Origin: a virus
DNA length: 64,000 nucleotides
Strand: one strand, 5' to 3'
IMG/VR virus record: IMGVR_UViG_3300035681_000001
Coordinates: 62,001-126,000 of that record
In this document: in pieces, positions 38,121 to 46,798 of the stretch
Position numbering within the stretch: position 1 is the stretch's first letter
Layout of the letters: each line of letters begins with the position of its first letter
Position numbers and translations under genes: made by a program
The notes under the pieces: generated by a model
Seen by the model: the letters and a program-made list of their open reading frames with translations, nothing else
Databases searched by the model: none
What the model was told of the DNA's origin: nothing

Positions 38121-39128
38121 TTACGGATTAGTCAGATTACCAGTAGCATTCAGCACACTACGAGCGGGCGAGAGCACGTAAATATTAGCTGCCGTTACCG
38201 GAGTGATGTTTACGGTCTTGGTACCCGTAGTACCTGTATAAGCAGCACCCAAAGTAATAACACCTGTGCTGGAGTTATAACCAGTAGCAGCTAACGTAGC
38301 ACTGTCAATTTGCAGCAAGTTAGTATTAGTAACAGAAGCTGCAAGGTCAGCCATAGTAGCCCGACTAGCTGCAGCAACAGTAACTGAAGTACTACCGTTA
38401 GTAAACGTAGCAGTTATAGCTTCAGGCAACACGTGGTAGTAAATGCTAGCAGTTACCAGCTCCAAAGAAGCAGAATCCCGCAGCAGCGCTTTAGAATTAG
38501 AAGAAACGTACGGGGGGTACTGATTCTCAATATAAATACGCTTTTCTACTTGCTCTACGGTAAAGTTAGCCGAGGCAACTTTAGCGATGTTTTCACCGCC
38601 CCAAGTACGGTTTTTACCAGACTGGGCAGGGCTAGCAGGAGCTTCGAACGAAGGGTCAATAGCACTCCAAGCTGTACCGTCATAACGGTAAAAAGCGGTG
38701 GCGGAGAAGTACTCACTGTAGTCAACAACTGAACAATAAGCATCACCTGCAGCTACTGCATCGCCGTTCAAACGAGTAGTAGGAGCCGAACCACCCAACA
38801 CTACTGGAATTAGTGCACGGGTAGGATTAAGGTAAACCCTACGGTTAGTAAAACCATCAGGAGCGCTAGTGGAAGGTGCTACGGACACGTTAACGCTGCT
38901 ACCCAAAGTAGCAAGCTGACCATCAAGGTAAGCAGTACCTGCTGAAAAACTTACGGTAACTGCTTGAGGGGTAGCTGAAGGGGCAGTAGCTACTAAGGAC
39001 CAACTAGCTACTAGACCAGAGTTAACAGAAGAATAGGGGTAATAAGAAAGACCACCCTGACGACCAGTAGGGTAAAGGTCCTTCCAAAACCTGAAGCCGG
39101 GAGCGCCGGTAATAGGAACAGTAGGCAT
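38121..39128 (-). CDS. Ser/Thr/Ala-rich virion protein downstream of the capsid gene, 335 aa
   Basis: Unrecognised. Low-charge, beta-rich sequence with many Val/Thr/Ser/Ala and repeated TV/SV strand patterns. A GGAGAC ribosome site precedes the ATG. Position immediately after the major capsid gene is where head decoration or fibre proteins occur; either is possible. Confidence 0.75.
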   Translation of the reverse strand: MPTVPITGAPGFRFWKDLYPTGRQGGLSYYPYSSVNSGLVASWSLVATAPSATPQAVTVSFSAGTAYLDGQLATLGSSVNVSVAPSTSAPDGFTNRRVYLNPTRALIPVVLGGSAPTTRLNGDAVAAGDAYCSVVDYSEYFSATAFYRYDGTAWSAIDPSFEAPASPAQSGKNRTWGGENIAKVASANFTVEQVEKRIYIENQYPPYVSSNSKALLRDSASLELVTASIYYHVLPEAITATFTNGSTSVTVAAASRATMADLAASVTNTNLLQIDSATLAATGYNSSTGVITLGAAYTGTTGTKTVNITPVTAANIYVLSPARSVLNATGNLTNP

Positions 39129-39160
39129 CTAGAGTCTCCGTAAAAGGTCAGGTTAAATGA

Positions 39161-40483
39161 TCAGAATGTACCGTAGTTGACGTTAGCCTCAAGGATCAGC
39201 GAGCTGGTGAGGTCATTAGGTTCACAAACAGTCAAGTTAGCAATCCAATGGGGGTACACAGCAAAAGGCAAGAACGCGTCACCCATTTGCATAACCCGAC
39301 CCGGAGGAGAAGGAGGTGCAGCATCAGGGCTGGTACGCATATAAATGCCAGCAGTACCGTCAGGCGCTTCACCCACGCAGTGTTGAGTCATACCCAAAGA
39401 AGCACCACCACCTTGCATATCACGAGGAGCTACCAGCGCTACTTTGTTAGCAGGCCAGTAAACTTTGATGGTGTTAGTAACAGGATCACGGTACAAACCG
39501 TTAATCTCTCGAATACGCAAACCAGCAATAGAAGTCAGGCGACCACCTGGACCAAAAGTAGCCCAACCAGCAGGCAGAGCACCTTGAGAAGCACCGACTG
39601 CTGCATTACCTGCTACCGAACCAGCTTGGTTAAGTACCATCAAACCAGGTAGACCTTGGTAAGCCTTAAGGTACTCGTTAGTAGACTGAATAACAGTCAG
39701 CAACTGAGGAGACATAACAATCTCCGTAAAACGGTTTTTGTTAGTCAGCTCTAGGTATTGAGCAATCAGTTGAATACAACGAATGATGTTAGCTCGGGGG
39801 TGAGTCCAAGGTACACCAAAGCGATCATCCGAAGAAGTAAAGAAAGCAGCTTCGGTACGACCTGCATCATTAACCAAAGCGGTAGCTGCAGTATAAGAAG
39901 TACCAGCAATAGTTTGAGTAGCACCAGCAGCTACTGCACCATTCCAGCCTTTATAGCTAAAGAAATTCTGGGCCGGGATATTGGTACTTACGTTAATACT
40001 TACACCAGTACGAGGATCAGTGTAGTTAATACCACCCAACAGAGTCTTGGAACGGAAAAGCTCCTTAACGCGCATGTGGCGGTTAACGAGCTTCTGAACC
40101 CGACGAGACACAATCTCAGCAGGTGACCACTGTTGATTTACAGTGCCCGGCTGGCGAAGTTGGTTAATAAGAGCTTGTTCGATAAAGTCTTCTTCCCGCA
40201 CTGAAGCAGGAGTTACGCGCATCGAACGAGTCCGGTCGGGCTCTACAAAACCACCACCAGGAACACCAAAACGAACAATAGGCATAATGCCCAGACCTTC
40301 GATGATCTGTTCGATCACGATAGTCCGTTCGTTAATAGTAGTATCTGGGAAAAGGTCTTGTAGGCCACCAATTTCCACAGTCTCAAAAGATCGCGCCAGC
40401 ATAGTCAGCTGCAGCGAACCTAGAGAAGGAATATCACCTGTATACGCGTAAGGAGTAGTCTCAGCCTGAAACTCTAGAGCCAT
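39161..40483 (-). CDS. Major capsid protein, GpE-like, 440 aa
   Basis: HK97-fold capsid protein of the lambda gpE type. Supported by the N-arm, a TLLGGINYTDPRTGVSINVS segment (the family has a K-[DE]-x-x-G-x-x-[VI]-[DN]-[FV] hairpin here), the later R-[IL]-REINGLYRD segment and the C-terminal SLILEANVNYG. It follows the protease/scaffold gene and has a GAGGCAAA ribosome site. Conserved Pro/Gly-rich loops (GVPGGGFVEPDR) match the E-loop region. Confidence 0.9.
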   Translation of the reverse strand: MALEFQAETTPYAYTGDIPSLGSLQLTMLARSFETVEIGGLQDLFPDTTINERTIVIEQIIEGLGIMPIVRFGVPGGGFVEPDRTRSMRVTPASVREEDFIEQALINQLRQPGTVNQQWSPAEIVSRRVQKLVNRHMRVKELFRSKTLLGGINYTDPRTGVSINVSTNIPAQNFFSYKGWNGAVAAGATQTIAGTSYTAATALVNDAGRTEAAFFTSSDDRFGVPWTHPRANIIRCIQLIAQYLELTNKNRFTEIVMSPQLLTVIQSTNEYLKAYQGLPGLMVLNQAGSVAGNAAVGASQGALPAGWATFGPGGRLTSIAGLRIREINGLYRDPVTNTIKVYWPANKVALVAPRDMQGGGASLGMTQHCVGEAPDGTAGIYMRTSPDAAPPSPPGRVMQMGDAFLPFAVYPHWIANLTVCEPNDLTSSLILEANVNYGTF

Positions 40484-40513
40484 TTGTTTGCCTCGAAGGG
40501 ATTAAATAGAAAA

Positions 40514-41533
40514 TCAGACTTGAGCAGCCCGAGCTTGGTTAGCAGCTATAATATGAGCATAAGGGTTTTCTTCAGCAACTCCAGCCGAATCTGCCGCAGA
40601 TTCTTGAGAACCTTTAGGCTCGCTATAAACTTGCTTGTTATCGCTAGACAAAGTACGAAGCAGACCCATTACCTGCTCAGCCTGAGGCTCAGAAAGTACT
40701 TCTTGACGAAGCATTTCAGAATACTTTTCTTTAACAGGAGCAGCTAGGTTCAGCGAAGACACTTCAGACAAACGCTGATCCAAAGCCTGAGCTTTCAGAC
40801 GAGCACGGGTTTGAGCTAGTTCAGTTTTTGTACCTTCCAGTTCACCTCGAAGGGTTTCTACTGCAGTTACTAGTTCAGTAAACTTTTCGAGATCAACTGC
40901 ACTAGCAGCGACCTGAACCGGAGCAGTTTCAGTGGCCATAACATCAGAATCAGGGTTAGCTAAAACAGAAACGGCAAACAGCGTAGGGGCTGTGCCATCA
41001 GACTCAGAGAACTGTAGGTGTTCCCCAGCCTCTACACGAGGCATACGAGTCAAGAACGGTGTGTTAGTAAGTGCAGCACCTACTAATAGAGTACCAATAG
41101 ATTCGCCAGTTTCTTTAGAGTTTGCATCACGCACAATCTCTGCAGAAGAATAGCGGAACTTCCCTTGCTTCGTGTTTTGAAAGGCCTCGTCGTCTACCGG
41201 TTCATATTCCCCAAAAAGGGTATCTGATTCTTGGTAGAGCTTATTCAAAAAGGCAACTGCCGGAGCACCACCTACAGTACTACGATCAGTAGGGTGACCT
41301 AGGTATAGAGGAGGCTCATAACCCGTTACTCGTGCATTCCAGTTACTTTGTATTTGGTCAAAGTCTTTCTGAGAAAAAGTAACCTGACCGTATTGGGGGT
41401 GCACCCACTCTCCCATAACAGCAATAGGTACTCGGATGTACCGATTACCCTTTGAATCGGAAGATTCAGAGAGCTCCCATCTGCGGTTATAAGGTAGCGG
41501 AAATTGATTCATTGGAATCTTCATCTCATACAC
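40514..41533 (-). CDS. Prohead protease / scaffold, Mu I-like, 339 aa
   Basis: Residues ~1-190 match phage Mu protein I-type proteases: GYEPPLYLGHPTD, GKFRYSSAEIV and GALTNTPFLTRMP-like segments in the usual order. Residues ~210-275 form a coiled coil (ELVTAVETLRGELEGTKTEL), the expected internal scaffold. The C-terminus is Ala-rich. Start: GTG at 41533 or ATG at 41524 (M4). It directly precedes the capsid gene, the standard protease-scaffold-capsid order. Confidence 0.88.
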   Translation of the reverse strand: MYEMKIPMNQFPLPYNRRWELSESSDSKGNRYIRVPIAVMGEWVHPQYGQVTFSQKDFDQIQSNWNARVTGYEPPLYLGHPTDRSTVGGAPAVAFLNKLYQESDTLFGEYEPVDDEAFQNTKQGKFRYSSAEIVRDANSKETGESIGTLLVGAALTNTPFLTRMPRVEAGEHLQFSESDGTAPTLFAVSVLANPDSDVMATETAPVQVAASAVDLEKFTELVTAVETLRGELEGTKTELAQTRARLKAQALDQRLSEVSSLNLAAPVKEKYSEMLRQEVLSEPQAEQVMGLLRTLSSDNKQVYSEPKGSQESAADSAGVAEENPYAHIIAANQARAAQV

Positions 41534-41578
41534 AAATGTAAGGGCAAACGAAAGGAAAAAACAAGAGGTATTTTTGGA

Positions 41579-42400
41579 TCAACCAAAAGCCTTAGTTACT
41601 GAACCATGCTTTGCTCTGTATTTCGATACGTACTTCTGACGAGTGTACTCCAAAGCCATAGCAGAATCAGGGTTACTAAACCTAGTTACAGTCATGTCTC
41701 TAGCTTCACTATATAACTCAGGGTCTGCAAAAACTAGGGGTTGAGGGTTAATAACTACTGGAGCTGGTACTACTGGAGCAGGTTCACTAGGTAGCGATAC
41801 AGCTGTAGTAGCAGGTAGTTCAGTCGCTGGTGCCGGTGCCGGTGCTACTGGCGTAGGCACTACCTGTGGTGCTACAACTGGTTGAACTGGAACTACAGGT
41901 TCAGTTAGAACTTCAGTAGGCTTAGTTTCTAACTTGTTTAACAGCTCGTTGGCAGAATCAGAAAAAGCTTGGTTGGGCACTACACCAGCATCAGGCTTTA
42001 CTGATCCGTAAAGCTCAAAAGCACTACACGTATAACCTGAGCTACAAGGAAAGTCAAACTTGGTGCAGTAGCCTGCACGATCTCTACCGTAAGATTCACC
42101 ATAACTAGTCTCAAAATAGTGGCACTTGGCGCAACTCTTAGAAGGACCGTAATCGCTAGGAAGAGAACCTACCGGGTTACAGCAGCTAAATTTCCGTAGA
42201 GTTTCCTGAGACATAACACGTTGAGACATAATAGGTGTCGAGGGAGGTACCACCTCAGAAAACTGCTGGGGAGGTGCTACTTGAGGTTGTGAGTAAATAC
42301 CTGCTGTAGGTGAACCACCAAAAATAGGTTCTATAGCAGACCCGGTACTCGCAGCAGTTAGTCGAGTACTCTGATTGATAAAATCGTTCAGTAAATCCAA
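41579..42400 (-). CDS. Cys-motif head-module protein with Pro-rich linker, 273 aa
   Basis: Residues ~72-130 carry a Cys cluster (SCCNP, SCAKCHYF, GYCTKFDFPC, YTCSAFE) with six or more Cys, consistent with a metal or Fe-S-type knuckle. Residues ~160-230 are Pro/Val/Ala-rich and probably unfolded. A DNA/protein contact or maturation role in the head module is only inferred. The only upstream start is TTG at 42400, since the next Met is ~57 residues in and would lose the N-terminus. It is divergent from the island at 42477. Confidence 0.7.
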   Translation of the reverse strand: MDLLNDFINQSTRLTAASTGSAIEPIFGGSPTAGIYSQPQVAPPQQFSEVVPPSTPIMSQRVMSQETLRKFSCCNPVGSLPSDYGPSKSCAKCHYFETSYGESYGRDRAGYCTKFDFPCSSGYTCSAFELYGSVKPDAGVVPNQAFSDSANELLNKLETKPTEVLTEPVVPVQPVVAPQVVPTPVAPAPAPATELPATTAVSLPSEPAPVVPAPVVINPQPLVFADPELYSEARDMTVTRFSNPDSAMALEYTRQKYVSKYRAKHGSVTKAFG

Positions 42401-42405
42401 AGGAC

Positions 42406-42425
42406 GTTAGCCGCATTACTCTAAC
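42406..42425. promoter_or_regulatory. Dyad GTTAG-N10-CTAAC in a divergent intergenic region
   Basis: Arms at 42406-42410 and 42421-42425, in the 76-bp gap between a leftward and a rightward gene. The other divergent gap (46799-46853) has a TTAG/CTAA dyad too, so a common regulator is possible. Confidence 0.4.
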
Positions 42426-42476
42426 TTACCTTACACTACACCAGAAAAACAAAGAACACCCAATGAGGAAAAAACA

Positions 42477-43058
42477 ATGCACACCCCCAGACTAATAGCA
42501 GTAAGGACAGAGCTAAATGAAGCTCTGAAAAAAGTTAAAGAAGTTACTTTTTCAGCAGCTGAAGACTGTTTGTACATAAACCAAAAAAAGTTACCTCTAA
42601 ACGCTCCAGCCTTAAAGGATCCAGCATTTGTCAAACGCTGGGCTCTAGCTCGCATCCTACTAAATGAACCTGTCCTGAATGAAGAAAAACTAGTTGCTTC
42701 AGCGTGTATAGAACAAATAATAGAAACACAAGTAGACCGGGCACTTATAAAACAAGGTTTTGTAAGGTGGACTTGTTGGGGTAAAGCTAGGTCTTTAGAC
42801 CTAAAAGAAGCGCCTGCAGAACTTTGGTTGGTAGCAGCCAAAGCACTACAAGAAGGGTACGTACTTAAAGAAGCTGTAGGTTCGCACTTTTGGGTAACAG
42901 CCCCTTCGGGCCTACAGCATGTAACTACTTTTAGGGAGTGTAACTGTGTAGAATTCTCAAGGCGGCATGAATGTGTACACCACCAACTTGTTCTTGCAGC
43001 CCAAGCTAAGAGGAGCTTATTCCTCCAACACCAATTAATTGAACAATGCTTCCTATGA
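42477..43058 (+). CDS. SWIM zinc-finger protein, 193 aa
   Basis: Residues ~145-175 contain CNC-x8-CVH, the CxCx(n)CxH SWIM signature, preceded by the usual strand (HFWVTAPSGLQHVTTF). The first 130 residues are helical and unassigned. SWIM domains bind DNA or partners via zinc. A GAGG ribosome site lies 8 bp before the ATG. First gene of a rightward three-gene island inside the leftward structural operon. Confidence 0.82.
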   Translation: MHTPRLIAVRTELNEALKKVKEVTFSAAEDCLYINQKKLPLNAPALKDPAFVKRWALARILLNEPVLNEEKLVASACIEQIIETQVDRALIKQGFVRWTCWGKARSLDLKEAPAELWLVAAKALQEGYVLKEAVGSHFWVTAPSGLQHVTTFRECNCVEFSRRHECVHHQLVLAAQAKRSLFLQHQLIEQCFL

Positions 43059-43660
43059 TTAGCGCAGAAGCTCTTAGCTTACTGAAACCTAGAATTGTAG
43101 AAATTGAACCTGGCTGGGCTCCTAGACCAGCTAACCAAGGTGATGTCGGGGCGGACTTAAAGCTGTATATAGAACCCGGAGAAGAAGAATACTACTGTGA
43201 CTGTGTATTAACTCCTAATTTAGTAGTTGATGGAAAACTAGTAGAAGACTACTCTGCCGCTCAAACTTTAATAGATACTAGTCGTATCGTAGTCTTGCAA
43301 CCTGGCCAAACTAGGATCTTCAATGCGGGCTTTAAGATTGCCGTAAATGCCGTTGCTAGTCTCGCACCTCTTATTCCTGTCTACTACATAGTTAGTCGTT
43401 CTGGGTTATCCACCAAGTTCAAAGTATCTGTCACCAATCGTCCAGGTGTTATAGATCCCGTAACGTATAGAGGTTGGGTAAAAGTCTCGCTGGAAAACAC
43501 CGGTGTGTGCACCCACGTTTTTACGCACGGTGCAAGAATCGCTCAAGGTATTTTACAGTTAGTAATTGACCAGTCTTACTGGTCACCGGAAGAACTAATC
43601 GTAGAATCTTTAGAAGAAACTGTTCGTGGTACCGGCGGCTTCGGGTCCACAGGGGTGTGA
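43046..43660 (+). CDS. dut: dUTP pyrophosphatase (trimeric type), 204 aa
   Basis: All five dUTPase motifs occur in order: DVGADL (motif 1), SRSGLS (2), the uracil-binding hairpin RPGVIDPVTYRGW (3, with the catalytic Asp), GARIAQ (4) and GTGGFGSTG (5, the Gly-rich arm). It hydrolyses dUTP to dUMP, keeping uracil out of phage DNA and feeding thymidylate synthesis. At 204 residues it is longer than minimal family members because of an insertion after motif 1. The start may be 43046 or ATG at 43055, which overlaps the preceding TGA (ATGA). Confidence 0.94.
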   Translation: MLPMISAEALSLLKPRIVEIEPGWAPRPANQGDVGADLKLYIEPGEEEYYCDCVLTPNLVVDGKLVEDYSAAQTLIDTSRIVVLQPGQTRIFNAGFKIAVNAVASLAPLIPVYYIVSRSGLSTKFKVSVTNRPGVIDPVTYRGWVKVSLENTGVCTHVFTHGARIAQGILQLVIDQSYWSPEELIVESLEETVRGTGGFGSTGV

Positions 43661-43661
43661 G

Positions 43662-44126
43662 ATGTCAATAGAATTCATTAAAAAAGAAGGATTGGGTGAC
43701 ACCTGGGCTGAGTACCAAACCAGGTTTCCGTCACTACCAGAGTTTTACTTCAAAACTCTGCAATATCCTACTAGCTGCTCTAAAGCCGAGGAGCTAGTAA
43801 GACTAATCCAACTTGAAATGAATTCTATTGATGCTCAATTCATAGAACGTCGAGTAGAACTGGAAACAGTAAACACAGCCCAAAAAGACTCAGTTACCGC
43901 AGAACACGAACGGTGGAAACTAAAAGCCTTAAGGGCAGTGAGGATGAAAGCTGCACAAATACAAATACTGCAAGCTTGGATAGCAGATAACTCAAAAACC
44001 CACGAAAGCCGCTTTACACAACTTGAGTCTGAGTTATCTGCTTTACGTAAGGCCTTACTAAAGCTGGTATCGTCAGTAGAAATCTCAGACTCAACTTATT
44101 GTGAAATTATTAAGCTGCTGGCTTAG
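43662..44126 (+). CDS. Coiled-coil protein, 154 aa
   Basis: Unrecognised. Residues ~40-135 form a long Lys/Glu/Leu-rich coiled coil. ATG at 43662 follows the dut stop by one base with an AGGGGTG ribosome site; the upstream GTG at 43626 is inside dut and less likely. Its last 17 bp overlap the convergent portal gene, so transcripts of island and operon collide here. Confidence 0.75.
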   Translation: MSIEFIKKEGLGDTWAEYQTRFPSLPEFYFKTLQYPTSCSKAEELVRLIQLEMNSIDAQFIERRVELETVNTAQKDSVTAEHERWKLKALRAVRMKAAQIQILQAWIADNSKTHESRFTQLESELSALRKALLKLVSSVEISDSTYCEIIKLLA

Positions 44127-45567
44127 CTGGCAACCTAGCTTGACGATTAGGCATACTATTTCCAGTAGGACGACCTCTACCACCCGTACCGCCCTTACCT
44201 GTTTCATCAGCACCAGGTTTAGGTAGTAAAGGATTAATAACTACCTGTTGAATAAATCGCAAATCATCAGCATCCATCTTACGATCTGACAACCTAACCA
44301 TCTGCCTAACCATGTCCCAATCTTGCGGGTTAGTAGGGTTTAGGTAACCAGTATCAGTAAGACCTTTAACCATTTGCATGGTAGCCACGCGGTCTTCGGG
44401 ACGATCTGAATAAACCCTAGTAAAAGTAGGGGGTATCTTTGCAGAAGCTCTGCTGAAGTTCCACTCTACTAACGGCATCATTACTTTACGCAACACCACT
44501 GAGGTTAAGTTCCGGCGGTGAGAATCTAGAGCATTGTAGTAAGCTTCCATGCGGCGCTCTTTAGCTTCAGGGTCAGCTTTACTATTAGCTGCTTGGTGAT
44601 CTGAAATTAAGAAATAAGGCAGAATGTGTTTGGTTGACTCTTGGTCGGTATAGGCAATAGCATCTAAGAAAGTAGTTCCTACGTTATCAAACAACGGAAC
44701 TGAATTTACTGTAGGTTTGTTTTCTGGGCTCTGCTGAGGCAAAAACAGAAACTCAGGAGGACCTTCGATGTTCTCTAGTTGCTCCCTAACTAGATCCAAA
44801 GTAGTAATAGGTTTTTGTTCACCAGTAGAAACGTCCAGCCGTTTTTCAGGTAACTCGTAACTAGGGATAGAAATAGAAGTCATACGGGACCCAGTTTTAT
44901 CCAACGCGGCGCCCATCATGTCAATAATGGCTTCTTTTAAGCGATACCACTTGTAACTAGGAGCTATCAACGATCGACCGTAATAATTACCGTAGTCAGA
45001 CTCATTAGCTAAATAAAGGGTCTTCCACAGCGGCAGCTTTACTTCAGCTTGCAACGGGTTCAAACCTACTTGGTAAAAACCTGATTTATGGTAACCATCC
45101 ATAGTAGGCTTACCCTCTGTCAATCGCCCGTGCTTGTCTGGGTAAATCAAGCACGTTGAAGGGTGGTAGGTTAGCAAGTCATGCAAATACAACTGCCCAA
45201 ACTTGAGATCAAACATTACCTCCGTAAGAGAATATCCAGCCCAAAAGCTAGTGTGCTGGATAGTAGACAAACAGTTCTGCCAAGACCTACCGTGTTCGTC
45301 TTCTAGTTGTTTTATGTTGTCGTTTAGAAATTCAGCTATTTCTGGATCAGGGTGAGTTAGTTCACCAATAGTCCCTACTATGGAATTAACTTGTGTGTGC
45401 AGAGCAGTTTTGATAGTTAAGTCTTGTCTCCACATTCTTTCATAAAGCCTTAGCCTAGCTATTAAAGGTCGGCGTATAGCATCTGTTAAAGAAAAGCTGC
45501 CTAGTTGTGCAAACTTACCCCGAGCTGCACTCTTAGACAAATAACTTAGATCTCCAGATACAGGCAT
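44110..45567 (-). CDS. Portal protein, Mu gp29-like (DUF935), 485 aa
   Basis: Head portal for DNA entry and exit. Features match the DUF935/Mu gp29 type: an N-terminal RLRLYERMWRQDLTIKTALHTQ helix, SFWAGYSLTEVMFD and YGRSLIAPSYKWYRLKEAIIDMM segments, then a helical crown and a Gly/Pro-rich basic tail. Its ATG overlaps the stop of the frameshift extension (TAATG), coupling the two. Confidence 0.9.
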   Translation of the reverse strand: MPVSGDLSYLSKSAARGKFAQLGSFSLTDAIRRPLIARLRLYERMWRQDLTIKTALHTQVNSIVGTIGELTHPDPEIAEFLNDNIKQLEDEHGRSWQNCLSTIQHTSFWAGYSLTEVMFDLKFGQLYLHDLLTYHPSTCLIYPDKHGRLTEGKPTMDGYHKSGFYQVGLNPLQAEVKLPLWKTLYLANESDYGNYYGRSLIAPSYKWYRLKEAIIDMMGAALDKTGSRMTSISIPSYELPEKRLDVSTGEQKPITTLDLVREQLENIEGPPEFLFLPQQSPENKPTVNSVPLFDNVGTTFLDAIAYTDQESTKHILPYFLISDHQAANSKADPEAKERRMEAYYNALDSHRRNLTSVVLRKVMMPLVEWNFSRASAKIPPTFTRVYSDRPEDRVATMQMVKGLTDTGYLNPTNPQDWDMVRQMVRLSDRKMDADDLRFIQQVVINPLLPKPGADETGKGGTGGRGRPTGNSMPNRQARLPAKPAA

Positions 45568-46112
45568 TAGTTAAAAGCGCGGTGCATAGACTCGTTGGCT
45601 CTACCAAAGTTTAAATTAGACCCTACATTCATAGAATCTAACTTAAACTGTTGTTCTTTTTCCTGTTGAGCACGACGAACACGTTCAGCGTGCTCAGTGG
45701 TTTCTTTTAGTATCGCATCCATAATAACAGTTGGGTAGCCATATTGTTCAACCCACCAATCACTACCCAACCAGTCCTTCAAGCATACTGACCCACCTAA
45801 AGCTGTAAATTCACGTATACGGTATTTATTAGTGTAGTGCTGTAAGTGCTCTAGCTTTACTAGTTCTTTGTCCAAAATAAACTGGTTGTATTCTTGTTCT
45901 GTCCAACCAGACCAGGGGCCGAAGCCCCACCAGTCTGGGTGAACTGAAGTAGCTCCGTAAGTAGCTCCGTAGTAGTCAAACTCTAAAGATTGAGGTACTG
46001 GAGGTACGTAGTTTAAGTAAGGTATCAGTCCTGAGTTACTACCAAGGCTGAGCGAGTAGTACCTTTCGCTTTTGATTCTGGTTTCACTGACCCACCGCGC
46101 CGACCTAACTGC
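45567..46112 (-). CDS. Frameshift extension of the chaperone-like gene (-1 frame)
   Basis: This frame has no usable ATG of its own; the first candidate start (TTG at 45875) would cut a well-conserved-looking Trp/Tyr-rich region (DWWGFGPWSGW). The -1 frame is open without stops from the slippery heptamer at 46112-46118 through to the stop at 45567-45569, adding 181 residues. Together with the 0-frame N-terminus it gives a ~408-residue fusion, analogous to lambda gpGT. The C-terminal part is charged and helical. Function is not recognised beyond this analogy. Confidence 0.8.
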   Translation of the reverse strand, partial: AVRSARWVSETRIKSERYYSLSLGSNSGLIPYLNYVPPVPQSLEFDYYGATYGATSVHPDWWGFGPWSGWTEQEYNQFILDKELVKLEHLQHYTNKYRIREFTALGGSVCLKDWLGSDWWVEQYGYPTVIMDAILKETTEHAERVRRAQQEKEQQFKLDSMNVGSNLNFGRANESMHRAFN

Positions 46113-46792
46113 TTTCCCAGGGTCTTAGCTGACTCAGTTTGAGCATCATCAATAGTAAACATATTGATGAAAATCAAGTTAGCAACTTGAACATCCATAA
46201 TAGGCAGTGGATCTAAAATAGCCACTGGGTCTTTTTTAGCAGTACGATCAATTTCTACTCCATCAATATGCGTGATGCAAATCGACATCAGCATTTCTTC
46301 CAAAGAACACCCGTTAGTTTCAGGACCTTGGTGACTGCGATCAGCAGACATCTGAGTACCAGTGTTGGGCCTAGTAAAAGTTACTGTATGTAAGTTAGAA
46401 GGCAAAAAGTCTTTAGCTAGGGTGTAACTAAGAGTAGGGGCACCCAACGCAAGGTTTTGTGCTTGTTGTCTAGCCACTCGTGCTTCAGCAGGAGACATAA
46501 AGTAACCTTCCATAAAAGCAATCAGCAGAAACTGTTTGTCTTCAATGCTGAGGTTGCTAAGCCGGTCGATTACATCCCGAGCGTTATTATCAAATTCTTT
46601 ACCGTTAACACCTACAAAAGAAAGAGCAAACAGCAGTTCTTCTACGCTGTAACCTGGTGAAGGCTGATTCTGACCAGGGTAAGGATAACGCTTGCGGGCT
46701 TCTCTCCAATCCCCAAAAGTCGGTTCCTTGAGTAGGATAGAGAAAGACTTAGAAGGAATCTGATCCTTCTCAATGGTAATCAGCTCGGTCAT
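46025..46792 (-). CDS. Tail assembly chaperone-like protein (0-frame product), 255 aa
   Basis: The first ~110 residues (FSILLKEPTFGDWREA, YSVEELLFALSFVGVNGKEF, LIAFMEGYF) resemble gpG- or gp26/gp51-type tail and baseplate assembly factors in pattern. Without frameshifting, translation stops at 46025-46027. With it, translation enters the extension ending at 45567. ATG at 46792 (context AATTGAACATG) is preferred to a TTG two codons earlier. It is the first gene of the leftward operon, unusually far from the tape-measure candidate. A baseplate-hub assembly factor is an alternative. Confidence 0.75.
   Translation of the reverse strand: MTELITIEKDQIPSKSFSILLKEPTFGDWREARKRYPYPGQNQPSPGYSVEELLFALSFVGVNGKEFDNNARDVIDRLSNLSIEDKQFLLIAFMEGYFMSPAEARVARQQAQNLALGAPTLSYTLAKDFLPSNLHTVTFTRPNTGTQMSADRSHQGPETNGCSLEEMLMSICITHIDGVEIDRTAKKDPVAILDPLPIMDVQVANLIFINMFTIDDAQTESAKTLGKQLGRRGGSVKPESKAKGTTRSALVVTQD
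46112..46118 (-). other. Programmed -1 frameshift site GGGAAAG
   Basis: On the minus strand the 0-frame reads CTG GGA AAG, i.e. G-GGA-AAG, the exact slippery heptamer of the lambda G-GT genes. After slippage the -1 frame stays open for 181 codons, to the portal gene. No strong downstream stem was required for the lambda site. Confidence 0.85.
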
Positions 46793-46798
46793 GTTCAA

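Noticed and set aside
42431-42841. 136-aa leftward ORF
   Set aside because: Antisense of the SWIM gene, which has a ribosome site and recognised motif.
45567-45875. Stand-alone 102-aa gene from TTG
   Set aside because: Frame is open and coding-like well upstream of the TTG, back to the slippery heptamer; better explained as a frameshift extension.
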